A stretch of 12,647 bases of DNA. Origin: Bacillota bacterium (lineage in GTDB: Bacteria > Bacillota > Desulfitobacteriia > Desulfitobacteriales > Desulfitobacteriaceae). Below are positions 6,664-12,647 of this stretch, piece after piece (the stretch's first letter is position 1; every line of letters begins with the position of its first letter). The position numbers and the translations under genes were made by a program. The notes under the pieces were generated by a model. It saw nothing but the letters and a program-made list of their open reading frames with translations. It made no database searches and had not been told where the DNA came from. The DNA lies in the NCBI GenBank assembly GCA_021849995.1, contig JAJZSC010000038.1, forward strand, positions 1-12,647, written 5' to 3'.

Positions 6664-7728
6664 ATGGAATTAAACATCGGGATTGAGACCAGAGACGAGT
6701 TCTTAGCCTGGGAACTGGCGAAAAGCGCAAGGAAACTGGTGGAACAGGTTATGCTGGTTAAGGAAGGGGAAGAGGTTGTTATCGTAGGAGATACCTCCTC
6801 TGACCGCAGGGTGATCGAGGAGGTTGCTAAGGCTGCTTATGCTGCAGGAGCTACTCCGACGGTGATTTGGTATGAGACCAGGCCGTCTGCTGTCATTGAA
6901 CCGCCCAAAGTCCTTGCCGGAGCTATCAAAAATGCAGATGTCTGGATTGAATTTTCCTACGCTTACTTGCTACACACGGTTGCCTGGAGGGAAGCTTTGG
7001 AAGCGGGTTGCCGTTATATCTGCCTAACAGGGATGGATGTACTAATGATGGTGAACACGATTGGCAAGGTTAACTATCCAGTCATGCAGGAGTTAGGGGA
7101 AAAAATTCGCCAGTTAGTAGAAAAAGCAGATGAAGTCATCATCCAAAGCCCAGCTGGCACTAACCTCAAAGCTTATAATCGGGGCAGGAAGGTAAGGCAA
7201 TCCGGCAAGCTGGCGGATACACCTGGTGAAGCCATCATGCTGGGCGGACAGGTTTCCTGGTGTCCTATCGAAGAAACAATCAATGGAAAACTCGTCTTTG
7301 ACGGAGCTTTGTGGCCGCCTGCTGAAATTGGGCTCTTACGTTCTCCAGTAGAACTCACTCTGGAAAACGGGGTTGTGACCAAGGTTGAAGGGGGAGCAGA
7401 AGCTAAGGTATTTGAACGCTGGTTGGCAAGTTATAATGATCCAACGATGTATCACCTAGCTCATTATTCCATCGGCTTTAATCCCGGAGTAACCCGGCCA
7501 ACAGGACGCATAGTGGAAGATGAGAGGGTGTTTGGCTGTATTGAAATGGGTCTAGGAAGCCAAGGCCCGCAAATTAAAGGCAAGACTTGGAAGAGTGCTG
7601 CCCATACGGATGGCATTGTCTTAAACACAACCATCATCCTGGACGGAGAAGTGATTGAAAAAGAAGGGAAATACATCCACCCAGAACTTGTTAAGCTCTG
7701 CCAAAAACTCGGAGTGAGCGGGTATTAA
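6664..7728 (+). CDS. M29-fold metalloprotein, NicX-like / aminopeptidase-T-like
   Basis: A 354-residue protein of the thermophilic aminopeptidase (M29) fold; databases often call such proteins leucyl aminopeptidase. Aligned by eye to the operon's second M29 protein (11423-12370), the metal-site residues differ. GGQVSWCP (194-201) has Q196 where the other has E182, H267 (LAHYSIGFN) replaces E246, and E294 (FGCIEMGLG) replaces H272. H314 and D316 (AAHTDG) are shared. A His...His-x-Asp set is what is known for NicX, the mononuclear iron 2,5-dihydroxypyridine dioxygenase of the same fold, also about 350 residues. So it may not be a peptidase at all; a dioxygenase would be odd if the host is anaerobic, and a hydrolase or lyase role is equally possible. 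AAAGGAG upstream supports the ATG. It lies 22 bases after the dipeptidase. Confidence 0.82.
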   Translation: MELNIGIETRDEFLAWELAKSARKLVEQVMLVKEGEEVVIVGDTSSDRRVIEEVAKAAYAAGATPTVIWYETRPSAVIEPPKVLAGAIKNADVWIEFSYAYLLHTVAWREALEAGCRYICLTGMDVLMMVNTIGKVNYPVMQELGEKIRQLVEKADEVIIQSPAGTNLKAYNRGRKVRQSGKLADTPGEAIMLGGQVSWCPIEETINGKLVFDGALWPPAEIGLLRSPVELTLENGVVTKVEGGAEAKVFERWLASYNDPTMYHLAHYSIGFNPGVTRPTGRIVEDERVFGCIEMGLGSQGPQIKGKTWKSAAHTDGIVLNTTIILDGEVIEKEGKYIHPELVKLCQKLGVSGY

Positions 7729-7804
7729 TATTTGAAAGCTAGATCCTCGCATTAGGGTTTAATAATAAAAAACTTTTTTAATAAATTGGAAAGAGGCGGG
7801 AATA

Positions 7805-8476
7805 ATGGAGAAAAAGTTTAAACTCGGACTCATCAGAGTGGTTACGATAACTGATGAACACCTGCTTAATCAACATGGCCGGTTACTCGAACAGTATTAC
7901 CCTCAGTTTTCAGTGGAATCCCGGTGTATCGAAGATCAGCCGACGGGAATCCATGATGATGAAACAGAAGCTTTGGCGGTTCCCAAGATCATTAAACTGG
8001 TGAAAGAATGGCAAGATGTAGATGCCGTTGTGATAAGCTGCGCCGGAGATCCAGCGGTTCAAGAGTTAAGGGCAGAGTTAACCATTCCGGTTATTGGCGC
8101 CGGAGAAGCTACCGCCCTTCTTGCCCAAAACTACGGGAAAAAATTCGGGGTTTTAGGGATTACTGAAGATGTGCCCAGAGCCTATTCCAGGGCCTTCGGG
8201 GCTAACATCGTGGGGACGTGCAGGACGGAAGGTGTGTACTCTACTCTGGATCTGATGACTGAGAAAGGGAGAACAAGCGTTGTGCAGAAGGCACTCGAGC
8301 TCAAAGAGCTGGGTGCTGAAGTGATTGCCTTAGCTTGTACAGGAATGTCTACGATCGAGATAGCCAAAGAATTAGAGGATGTCTGCCAAATTCCTGTTAT
8401 TGATCCGGTCATGGCTGAAGGGTTAGTAGCCTACTTCGAATGTCTAAGAACAGTGAGGAGTGAGTTCGTTGGCTAA
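7805..8476 (+). CDS. Aspartate/glutamate/hydantoin racemase family protein
   Basis: A 223-residue protein of the Asp/Glu/hydantoin racemase superfamily, which uses two cysteines to swap the configuration at an alpha carbon without a cofactor. C79 in VVISCAGDP and C178 in IALACTGMS occupy the two expected places, one in each pseudo-symmetric half; VIGAGEAT (97-104) and GKKFGVLGIT (111-120) are also typical. Length is normal. The substrate could be an amino acid, a hydantoin or a related carboxylate; maleate isomerases share this fold too. GAGGCGGG about 8 bases ahead of the ATG supports the start. A 76-base AT-rich gap precedes it. Its end overlaps the DUF917 start by 8 bases, which argues that the two are translated together and act on the same compound. 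Confidence 0.88.
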   Translation: MEKKFKLGLIRVVTITDEHLLNQHGRLLEQYYPQFSVESRCIEDQPTGIHDDETEALAVPKIIKLVKEWQDVDAVVISCAGDPAVQELRAELTIPVIGAGEATALLAQNYGKKFGVLGITEDVPRAYSRAFGANIVGTCRTEGVYSTLDLMTEKGRTSVVQKALELKELGAEVIALACTGMSTIEIAKELEDVCQIPVIDPVMAEGLVAYFECLRTVRSEFVG

Positions 8477-9545
8477 GAGAGTGAAGCTGAATGAAGAGCT
8501 GCTAAAGTATGCTGTCATAGGAGGAACCATCTTGGGTGGCGGAGGTGGCGGGCCGATGGAGTCCGGCCTTGTCGCCGGGAAAATTGCTGTGGAATACAGC
8601 AGTCCCGAACTCGTGGATATTCACGAGGTAGCGGATGACACATTGATTGTTACAGCTTCTGCGGTAGGAGCCCCAGCTGCTCCTGACAAATACATCACGC
8701 CGAAGGATTATGTCCGAACCATCGAGATTTTAGAACAAAACACCGGTTTTAAAGTTGGGGGAATTATTACGAATGAGAATGGCGGTATGGCAACTGTGAA
8801 CGGTTGGATCCAGGCCGCAGTTTTAGGAATTCCATTGATAGATGCTCCTTGCAACGGGCGGGCACACCCCACTGGAACGATGGGGAGCATGGGCTTAAAC
8901 AACCTGTCGGATTATGTCTCTTATCAAGCCGCTGTCGGTGGAAATCCTGCTTTAGGACATTATCTGGAAGCCTTTTTTAAGGGAAGTATCGATAACACGG
9001 CTAAAATGGTGAGGCAAGCCTCCGTTGTGGCCGGAGGTTTGGTTGCCGTAGCCAGAAATCCGATTGCTGCCGCTTACGTGAAGAAAAACGGCGCTATAAA
9101 TGGTGTCACTCATGCGATTGAGACTGGAAGGGCGCTTTACAAAGGCTTAGAGCGCTCTCCCCAGGATGCGATTCTGTCTGCCGTCGAGTTTCTCAAAGGC
9201 TCAGTGGTGGCGGAAGGGAAAATCGAGGAACTGGATCTCGTGACCACAGGCGGATTTGACGTGGGTAACGTCCGGATTAAGGATTATGAACTCACTTTCT
9301 GGAATGAGTATATGACTCTGGAGAAGGGAAAAGAAAGACTTGCTACGTTCACTGATCTTATTATGACACTTGATAAAGAAAGCGGCATGCCGGTCACAAG
9401 TGCTGAAATCAAACTTGGGCAGGAAATTGTCGTGATTGCTACCCACAGGGAAAACCTTAAACTTGGCAGCGGGATGCGGGACCGCAAGCTCATGGCAGAA
9501 GTCGAGCCAATTATTGGGAAAGAAGTCTTATCCTATATCTTCTAA
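8469..9545 (+). CDS. DUF917 / S-methyl-thiohydantoin desulfurase family protein
   Basis: A 358-residue DUF917 protein. Pfam names this family S-Me-THD after a characterised zinc-dependent enzyme that acts on S-methyl thiohydantoins; most members have no known role. Visible features are GGTILGGGGGGP near the N-terminus (18-29), GGIITNENGGMATVNG (97-112), and PCNGRAHPTGTMGSMGL at 127-143, where canonical members, as I remember them, have GRAFPE. The C-terminal domain (about 270-358) keeps LTFWNEY and DLIMTLDKESGMPVT but ends differently from canonical members (no VGPR..GYD), so this is a divergent subgroup. The TTG at 8469 is preferred because GAGGAG at 8455-8460 lies 8 bases before it; a GTG at 8460 would overlap that site. 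It overlaps the racemase gene by 8 bases, suggesting consecutive steps on a hydantoin-like or cyclic compound. Confidence 0.88.
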   Translation: MAKRVKLNEELLKYAVIGGTILGGGGGGPMESGLVAGKIAVEYSSPELVDIHEVADDTLIVTASAVGAPAAPDKYITPKDYVRTIEILEQNTGFKVGGIITNENGGMATVNGWIQAAVLGIPLIDAPCNGRAHPTGTMGSMGLNNLSDYVSYQAAVGGNPALGHYLEAFFKGSIDNTAKMVRQASVVAGGLVAVARNPIAAAYVKKNGAINGVTHAIETGRALYKGLERSPQDAILSAVEFLKGSVVAEGKIEELDLVTTGGFDVGNVRIKDYELTFWNEYMTLEKGKERLATFTDLIMTLDKESGMPVTSAEIKLGQEIVVIATHRENLKLGSGMRDRKLMAEVEPIIGKEVLSYIF

Positions 9546-9602
9546 TTAAAAAAAACTTTGATTATTATTTTGAGCGCATCTTTATGACTAAAGCGATGCT
9601 AT

Positions 9603-9630
9603 TTGACTTAAAGTAACTTATTGGTCTATT
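9603..9630 (+). promoter_or_regulatory. Weak possible internal promoter before the DUF1177 gene
   Basis: TTGACT at 9603-9608 is a good -35 box, but the -10 (TCTATT at 9625-9630, 16-base spacer) matches only four of six positions. It lies in a 112-base AT-rich gap that also holds an imperfect 9-bp hairpin at 9576-9599 without a good T-run. It could give extra transcription of the last three genes. Confidence 0.25.
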
Positions 9631-9657
9631 TTTAGAAAAATATGAGGTGATTTTAAT

Positions 9658-10593
9658 ATGTTATTGAAACAACTTATGGAAGTCTATGAACTGATCGATC
9701 GAGCTGATGCCAATGGCAACAGTCTGAAAGAGTTTTTAGAAAAAACCTATGACGCTAAAGATATCACGGTGAAGAAGATCACCGGCGATAAAGGGAGTAC
9801 TGATTTCATTCGCATCCGAATCGCCGGAACCCGAGGAAAATTTAAGGGTGGAGATGCTCCGACGATTGGAATCTTAGGTCGGCTTGGGGGCCTTGGAGCA
9901 CGGCCTGAAGTAATCGGGATGGTCTCTGATGCTGATGGGGCAGTGGTCGCTTTAAGCGTAGCTGCCAAGATCTTAGATATGCAACAAAAGGGTGACTATC
10001 TGGAGGGTGATGTCGTAGTTTGTACCCATATCTGCCCAGATGCGCCGACCCAGCCGCATAAACCGGTGCCTTTCATGGGCTCTCCGGTGGAGATGTCTGT
10101 GGTTAATCGGGAAGAGGTCAATGATGAATTGGATGCCATTCTTTCCTGTGATACAACCAAAGGAAACCGGATTATCAATACCCGCGGGTTTGCCATCTCT
10201 CCCACTGTTAAGGAAGGGTATATTCTTAAAGTCAGTGACGACCTCTTGGATATCATGCAAATCACCACAGGTCGCTTACCTTACGTCTTTGCTCTGAGCA
10301 CTCAAGATATCACCCCCTATGGAAATGATCTGTACCATATTAACAGTATTTTGCAACCTGCTACGGCCACCAAAGCTCCAGTGGTTGGAGTAGCGGTCAC
10401 GACGGAAGTTCCGGTTCCTGGCTCTGCTTCCGGTGCCAGCCATTTTTCAGATATGGAAGGGGCAGGAAGGTTTATGCTGGAAGTGGCCAAGGCTTATGGG
10501 CGTGGACAATGCCAATTCTATGATGAGCAAGAATTTGAGAAGATCTTTGCGAAGTACGGGTCAATGACTCACTTGCAAACCTTGGGGAAATAA
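9658..10593 (+). CDS. DUF1177 family protein
   Basis: A 311-residue soluble protein that I recognise as DUF1177, a family of this length with no established activity. Conserved-looking blocks are APTIGILGRLGGLGARPEVI (67-86) with VSDADGAVVALS after it, VVCTHICPDAPTQPHKPVPF (120-139), and SCDTTKGNRI (163-172). The second block contains C122, H124, C126, D128 and H134, dense enough in possible ligands to suggest a metal or catalytic site; this is inference. No signal peptide or membrane segment is seen. AGGTGA at 9645-9650, seven bases before the ATG, supports the start. It sits in the middle of the peptide/racemase gene set, 112 bases after DUF917, so it is likely another enzyme of the same pathway. 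Confidence 0.85.
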   Translation: MLLKQLMEVYELIDRADANGNSLKEFLEKTYDAKDITVKKITGDKGSTDFIRIRIAGTRGKFKGGDAPTIGILGRLGGLGARPEVIGMVSDADGAVVALSVAAKILDMQQKGDYLEGDVVVCTHICPDAPTQPHKPVPFMGSPVEMSVVNREEVNDELDAILSCDTTKGNRIINTRGFAISPTVKEGYILKVSDDLLDIMQITTGRLPYVFALSTQDITPYGNDLYHINSILQPATATKAPVVGVAVTTEVPVPGSASGASHFSDMEGAGRFMLEVAKAYGRGQCQFYDEQEFEKIFAKYGSMTHLQTLGK

Positions 10594-10717
10594 GTCTATC
10601 AAACAAAGCAATTTTAGTACAAATAAATTGAACTGAAATTGTCAAAATTTCATTAGCTAGGCTAGGAGTAACTTGAAGGTTGCACCTAGTCCCTATTTAC
10701 ACAGAGGAGATGAAGGT

Positions 10718-11392
10718 ATGAAAATGAAAATTGGGACGATAACAATCGGTCAGTCTCCGCGTGAAGATGTAGTAGGCGAGATGCGGGAAATCCTTGGGGA
10801 GAACATTGAAGTCTTGCAAGCGGGTGCCTTGGATGGTTTAACAAAGGAAGAGATCCTCGGATTTACTCCGAAGGATGATGATTTTGTATTAGTTTCCAAA
10901 CTAAAAGATGGTTCTGATGTCAAGTTCGGAGAAAGTTACATTTTACCAAGACTACAGGACTGTGTGAAAAAGCTTGAGGGTGAGGGAGCAGAGCTCATCG
11001 TCTTTATCTGTACCGGCAAGTTCCCGGACATTTTTGAACCGAATGGCGTGCTACTATATCCTCAGACCATTCTACATGCCGTCGTACCCAAATTGACCTC
11101 TAGAGGAAAAATAGGGGTGATTAACCCGGATACCGATCAAATTCAACAGTGCCTGGACCTTTGGGGCAAAAGCGTGACAACGGTCGAAGCTGTCGCCGGT
11201 TCACCCTATAGGGATTTACAGGAGATTGTCGATGCCGCAAATGAACTAAATACACGTGACGTAGATGTCATTGTCATGGACTGTATCGGATATACCGTGG
11301 CGATGAAAAATCTAGTCAGGGAGATCACTGGGAAGCCTGTCATCCTGCCCCGCACCCTGGTTGCTAGGGTCATCAGGGAGATGCTTGACTAA
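10718..11392 (+). CDS. AroM family protein
   Basis: A 224-residue protein of the AroM family, shown by its N-terminal IGTITIGQSPREDVVGEM and the overall length. The molecular function of AroM is not known; the E. coli gene was named for its position near an aromatic biosynthesis gene. Two cysteines, C98 in FICTGKFP and C189 in VMDCIGYT, stand where Asp/Glu racemase-fold proteins carry catalytic cysteines, so it may be a second racemase- or isomerase-like enzyme of the operon. The ATG at 10718 is preferred: AGAGGAG at 10703-10709 lies 8 bases upstream. The same frame is open back to a TTG at 10673, but those 15 extra residues look unlike the family and would place the ribosome site inside the gene. 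The 124-base gap before it holds a TGAAATT/AATTTCA inverted repeat (10634-10652) that could be an operator. Confidence 0.86.
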   Translation: MKMKIGTITIGQSPREDVVGEMREILGENIEVLQAGALDGLTKEEILGFTPKDDDFVLVSKLKDGSDVKFGESYILPRLQDCVKKLEGEGAELIVFICTGKFPDIFEPNGVLLYPQTILHAVVPKLTSRGKIGVINPDTDQIQQCLDLWGKSVTTVEAVAGSPYRDLQEIVDAANELNTRDVDVIVMDCIGYTVAMKNLVREITGKPVILPRTLVARVIREMLD

Positions 11393-11422
11393 ACGAGGAC
11401 AAGGTTTGAAGAAGATGGGGTG

Positions 11423-12370
11423 ATGAAATTGAGTCTAGAAAAGGGCTGTCAAGTGGTCCTAAAAGATTGCCTGGATGTCAAACCCGGTGAAAAAGTGCTC
11501 ATCGTCACGGATGACGCCAAGTTTAAAATTGGCAGTGCCCTTTATGAAGAAGCGAAAAGTCTGGGTGCTGAAGCTATACTTATGGTAATGGAGCCAAGAA
11601 AGGTAAGCGGGGAAGAACCTCCGGTACCCGTAGCCAAGGCGATGGAAGAGGCCGATGTAGTTATCTGCCCTACGGCGAGTTCTTTAACGCATACCAATGC
11701 TCGAATTAACGCAGTTAAACGTGGGGCCAGGATTGCCACCATGCCAGGAATCACAGAAGAGATGTTTGCCCAGGGGGCTATTACGGCAGATTACAAAGAG
11801 GTTGAAAATCTTACTCTTAAACTCACCGAGCTTCTGAGCCAAGCAGAGCATGTACGGATTGTCAAAGATGGCTTGACTTTGACCATGAGTCTTAAGGGTA
11901 GGAAGGGAATAGCGAGTACAGGGGTGTACAAGAGTCGAGGAATGTCTGGCAACCTTCCCTCCGGAGAAGCGTATATCGCCCCACTGGAAGGAACCGCTCA
12001 CGGAGAGATGCTTATTGACGGAAGCATGGTCGGGGTCGGAAAATTGGCTGAACCCTTGTATGTTAAGATAGTTGATGGCAAACTGACGGAGATCAAGGGG
12101 AAAGATGCTGACAAACTGCAAATCCTCCTGGCTAATGAGAGAAATGCCAGCCTCGGCGAGTTGGGAATCGGCACGAACAAAAAAGCCATTTTATGCGGGA
12201 TTATTCTCGAAGATGAGAAAGTGTACGGTACAGTCCATATCGCATTTGGCACGAACACTTCTTTCGGTGGCCAGGTAAAAGCTGATTGCCATATGGATGG
12301 AGTGATTCTTAAACCAGATGTCTATTTAGATGATGTGTTAATCATGAAACAAGGGAAATTTCTAGTCTGA
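11423..12370 (+). CDS. M29 family aminopeptidase-like protein
   Basis: A 315-residue protein of the M29 (aminopeptidase T/S) fold, clearly shorter than the ~410 residues of classical members. All the expected metal-binding positions are present: E182 in SGEAYIAP, E246 in LGELGIG, H272 in VHIAFG, and H290/D292 in CHMDG. It is therefore a plausible two-metal aminopeptidase that would remove N-terminal residues from peptides in the cytoplasm, unlike its fold-mate at 6664-7728 whose ligands are changed. It starts 30 bases after the AroM gene. The start is not certain: GTG at 11420, ATG at 11423 and TTG at 11429 are all in frame, with GGGGTG at 11417-11422 close by; the TTG would have the best spacing. 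A hairpin follows the stop, so it is probably the last gene of this unit. Confidence 0.85.
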   Translation: MKLSLEKGCQVVLKDCLDVKPGEKVLIVTDDAKFKIGSALYEEAKSLGAEAILMVMEPRKVSGEEPPVPVAKAMEEADVVICPTASSLTHTNARINAVKRGARIATMPGITEEMFAQGAITADYKEVENLTLKLTELLSQAEHVRIVKDGLTLTMSLKGRKGIASTGVYKSRGMSGNLPSGEAYIAPLEGTAHGEMLIDGSMVGVGKLAEPLYVKIVDGKLTEIKGKDADKLQILLANERNASLGELGIGTNKKAILCGIILEDEKVYGTVHIAFGTNTSFGGQVKADCHMDGVILKPDVYLDDVLIMKQGKFLV

Positions 12371-12382
12371 GAGTGTTACGAT

Positions 12383-12405
12383 ATGCCTGGTGCCTCTTCA
12401 GGCAT
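12383..12405 (+). terminator. Weak hairpin after the operon
   Basis: ATGCCTG at 12383-12389 pairs perfectly with CAGGCAT at 12399-12405 around a 9-base loop, 12 bases past the M29 stop codon. The tail (TCTAGTAT) is not T-rich, so termination would be partial at best and transcription may run on into the gene at 12477. Confidence 0.35.
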
Positions 12406-12407
12406 TC

Positions 12408-12436
12408 TAGTATGGGGTTAGTATGGTTAGTATGGT
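12408..12436 (+). repeat. Short tandem repeat of TAGTATGG
   Basis: TAGTATGG occurs three times in a row, at 12408, 12419 and 12428, with a fourth degenerate unit (TGGTTTGG) after it. It lies in the 106-base gap after the second M29 gene. No function is evident. Confidence 0.6.
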
Positions 12437-12476
12437 TGGTTTGGGTAATCGACTGTCAGAGGAGGGGAGCTAGGGA

Positions 12477-12647
12477 ATGGAAAGACGGATTCAGGTAACC
12501 TTAACAGTATCCGAGGCTAAATGGTTAATTGCCAAAGGGATCGCCGTATTGCCGGAAGTAAGGAAAGCCTTACAGGGGGGTAAAATCTTCTTGAAAGGTG
12601 GTACTACAGTCTCTGCGAAAGAGGAGGAGCTGGCTGGAATACCCTTG
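12477..12647 (+). CDS. Conserved-looking hypothetical protein, N-terminal part
   Basis: An ATG frame of 57 codons still open at the window end, preceded by AGGAGGGGAG at about 12460-12469, a strong ribosome binding site. It begins M-E-R-R-I-Q-V-T-L-T-V-S-E-A-K-W-L-I-A-K-G and continues through LPEVRKALQGGKIFLKGGTT. The composition is protein-like and there is no membrane segment. It loosely resembles small uncharacterised proteins I recall with an A-L-P-E-V.. AL..G.I....GTT pattern, but I cannot name a family. It follows the peptide operon by 106 bases on the same strand and may belong to it. Confidence 0.75.
   Translation, partial: MERRIQVTLTVSEAKWLIAKGIAVLPEVRKALQGGKIFLKGGTTVSAKEEELAGIPL

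Noticed and set aside
8460..8468. GTG start for the DUF917 gene
   Set aside because: It would overlap the GAGGAG ribosome binding site; the TTG at 8469 has correct spacing.
9576..9599. Hairpin between DUF917 and DUF1177 genes as a terminator
   Set aside because: The 9-bp stem has a two-base bulge and is followed by TATTTGAC rather than a T-run, so it is not a convincing end of transcription.
10673..10717. Earlier TTG start for the AroM-family gene
   Set aside because: The extra 15 residues do not resemble the AroM N-terminus, and the good ribosome binding site at 10703-10709 points to the ATG at 10718.
11684..12121. 145-codon open frame on the - strand inside the second M29 gene
   Set aside because: It lies wholly opposite a well-supported gene, has no family resemblance, and its composition is what a complement of that gene would give.

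Overview
The window looks like chromosomal DNA of a low-to-moderate GC Firmicute. Strong GGAGG-type ribosome binding sites, TTG starts, TTGACA/TATAAT-type promoters and the overall protein style suggest Clostridia, possibly a Peptococcaceae relative such as Desulfosporosinus or Desulfitobacterium. The genus is a guess from style; nothing in the window proves it. No rRNA, tRNA, CRISPR array or insertion sequence was seen.

Left part (1-1548): the 3' end of a PFL/UPF0210-family gene on the + strand meets a convergent DMT/EamA-type membrane transporter on the - strand. A long AT-rich inverted repeat between them could terminate both. Middle part (1549-2703): an AT-rich, gene-poor stretch. It holds a 31-codon ORF with a near-consensus promoter and ribosome binding site, the decayed C-terminal end of a DUF917 gene on the - strand, two strong hairpins, and the promoter of the next gene.

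Main part (2704-12370): nine genes all on the + strand, closely spaced, probably one catabolic operon with its own regulator. They are an IclR-family regulator, an OPT-family transporter, an M20 dipeptidase (PepV-like), an M29-fold protein with a rearranged metal site (NicX-like), an Asp/Glu/hydantoin racemase-family protein, a DUF917 (S-methyl-thiohydantoin desulfurase family) protein, a DUF1177 protein, an AroM-family protein and a second M29-fold protein with a standard metal site. A further small gene of unrecognised family begins at 12477 and runs off the end.

How the genes fit together (inference): the OPT permease would import a peptide or peptide-derived compound. The racemase-family protein, the DUF917 protein and the M20/M29 hydrolases would isomerise, open and cleave it. 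IclR would switch the set on when the compound or a breakdown product is present. The racemase-family and thiohydantoin-desulfurase-family members point towards a hydantoin-like, cyclic or D-amino-acid-containing substrate. The true substrate, and the roles of DUF1177 and AroM, cannot be read from the sequence. This operon is the best candidate here for an undescribed pathway.
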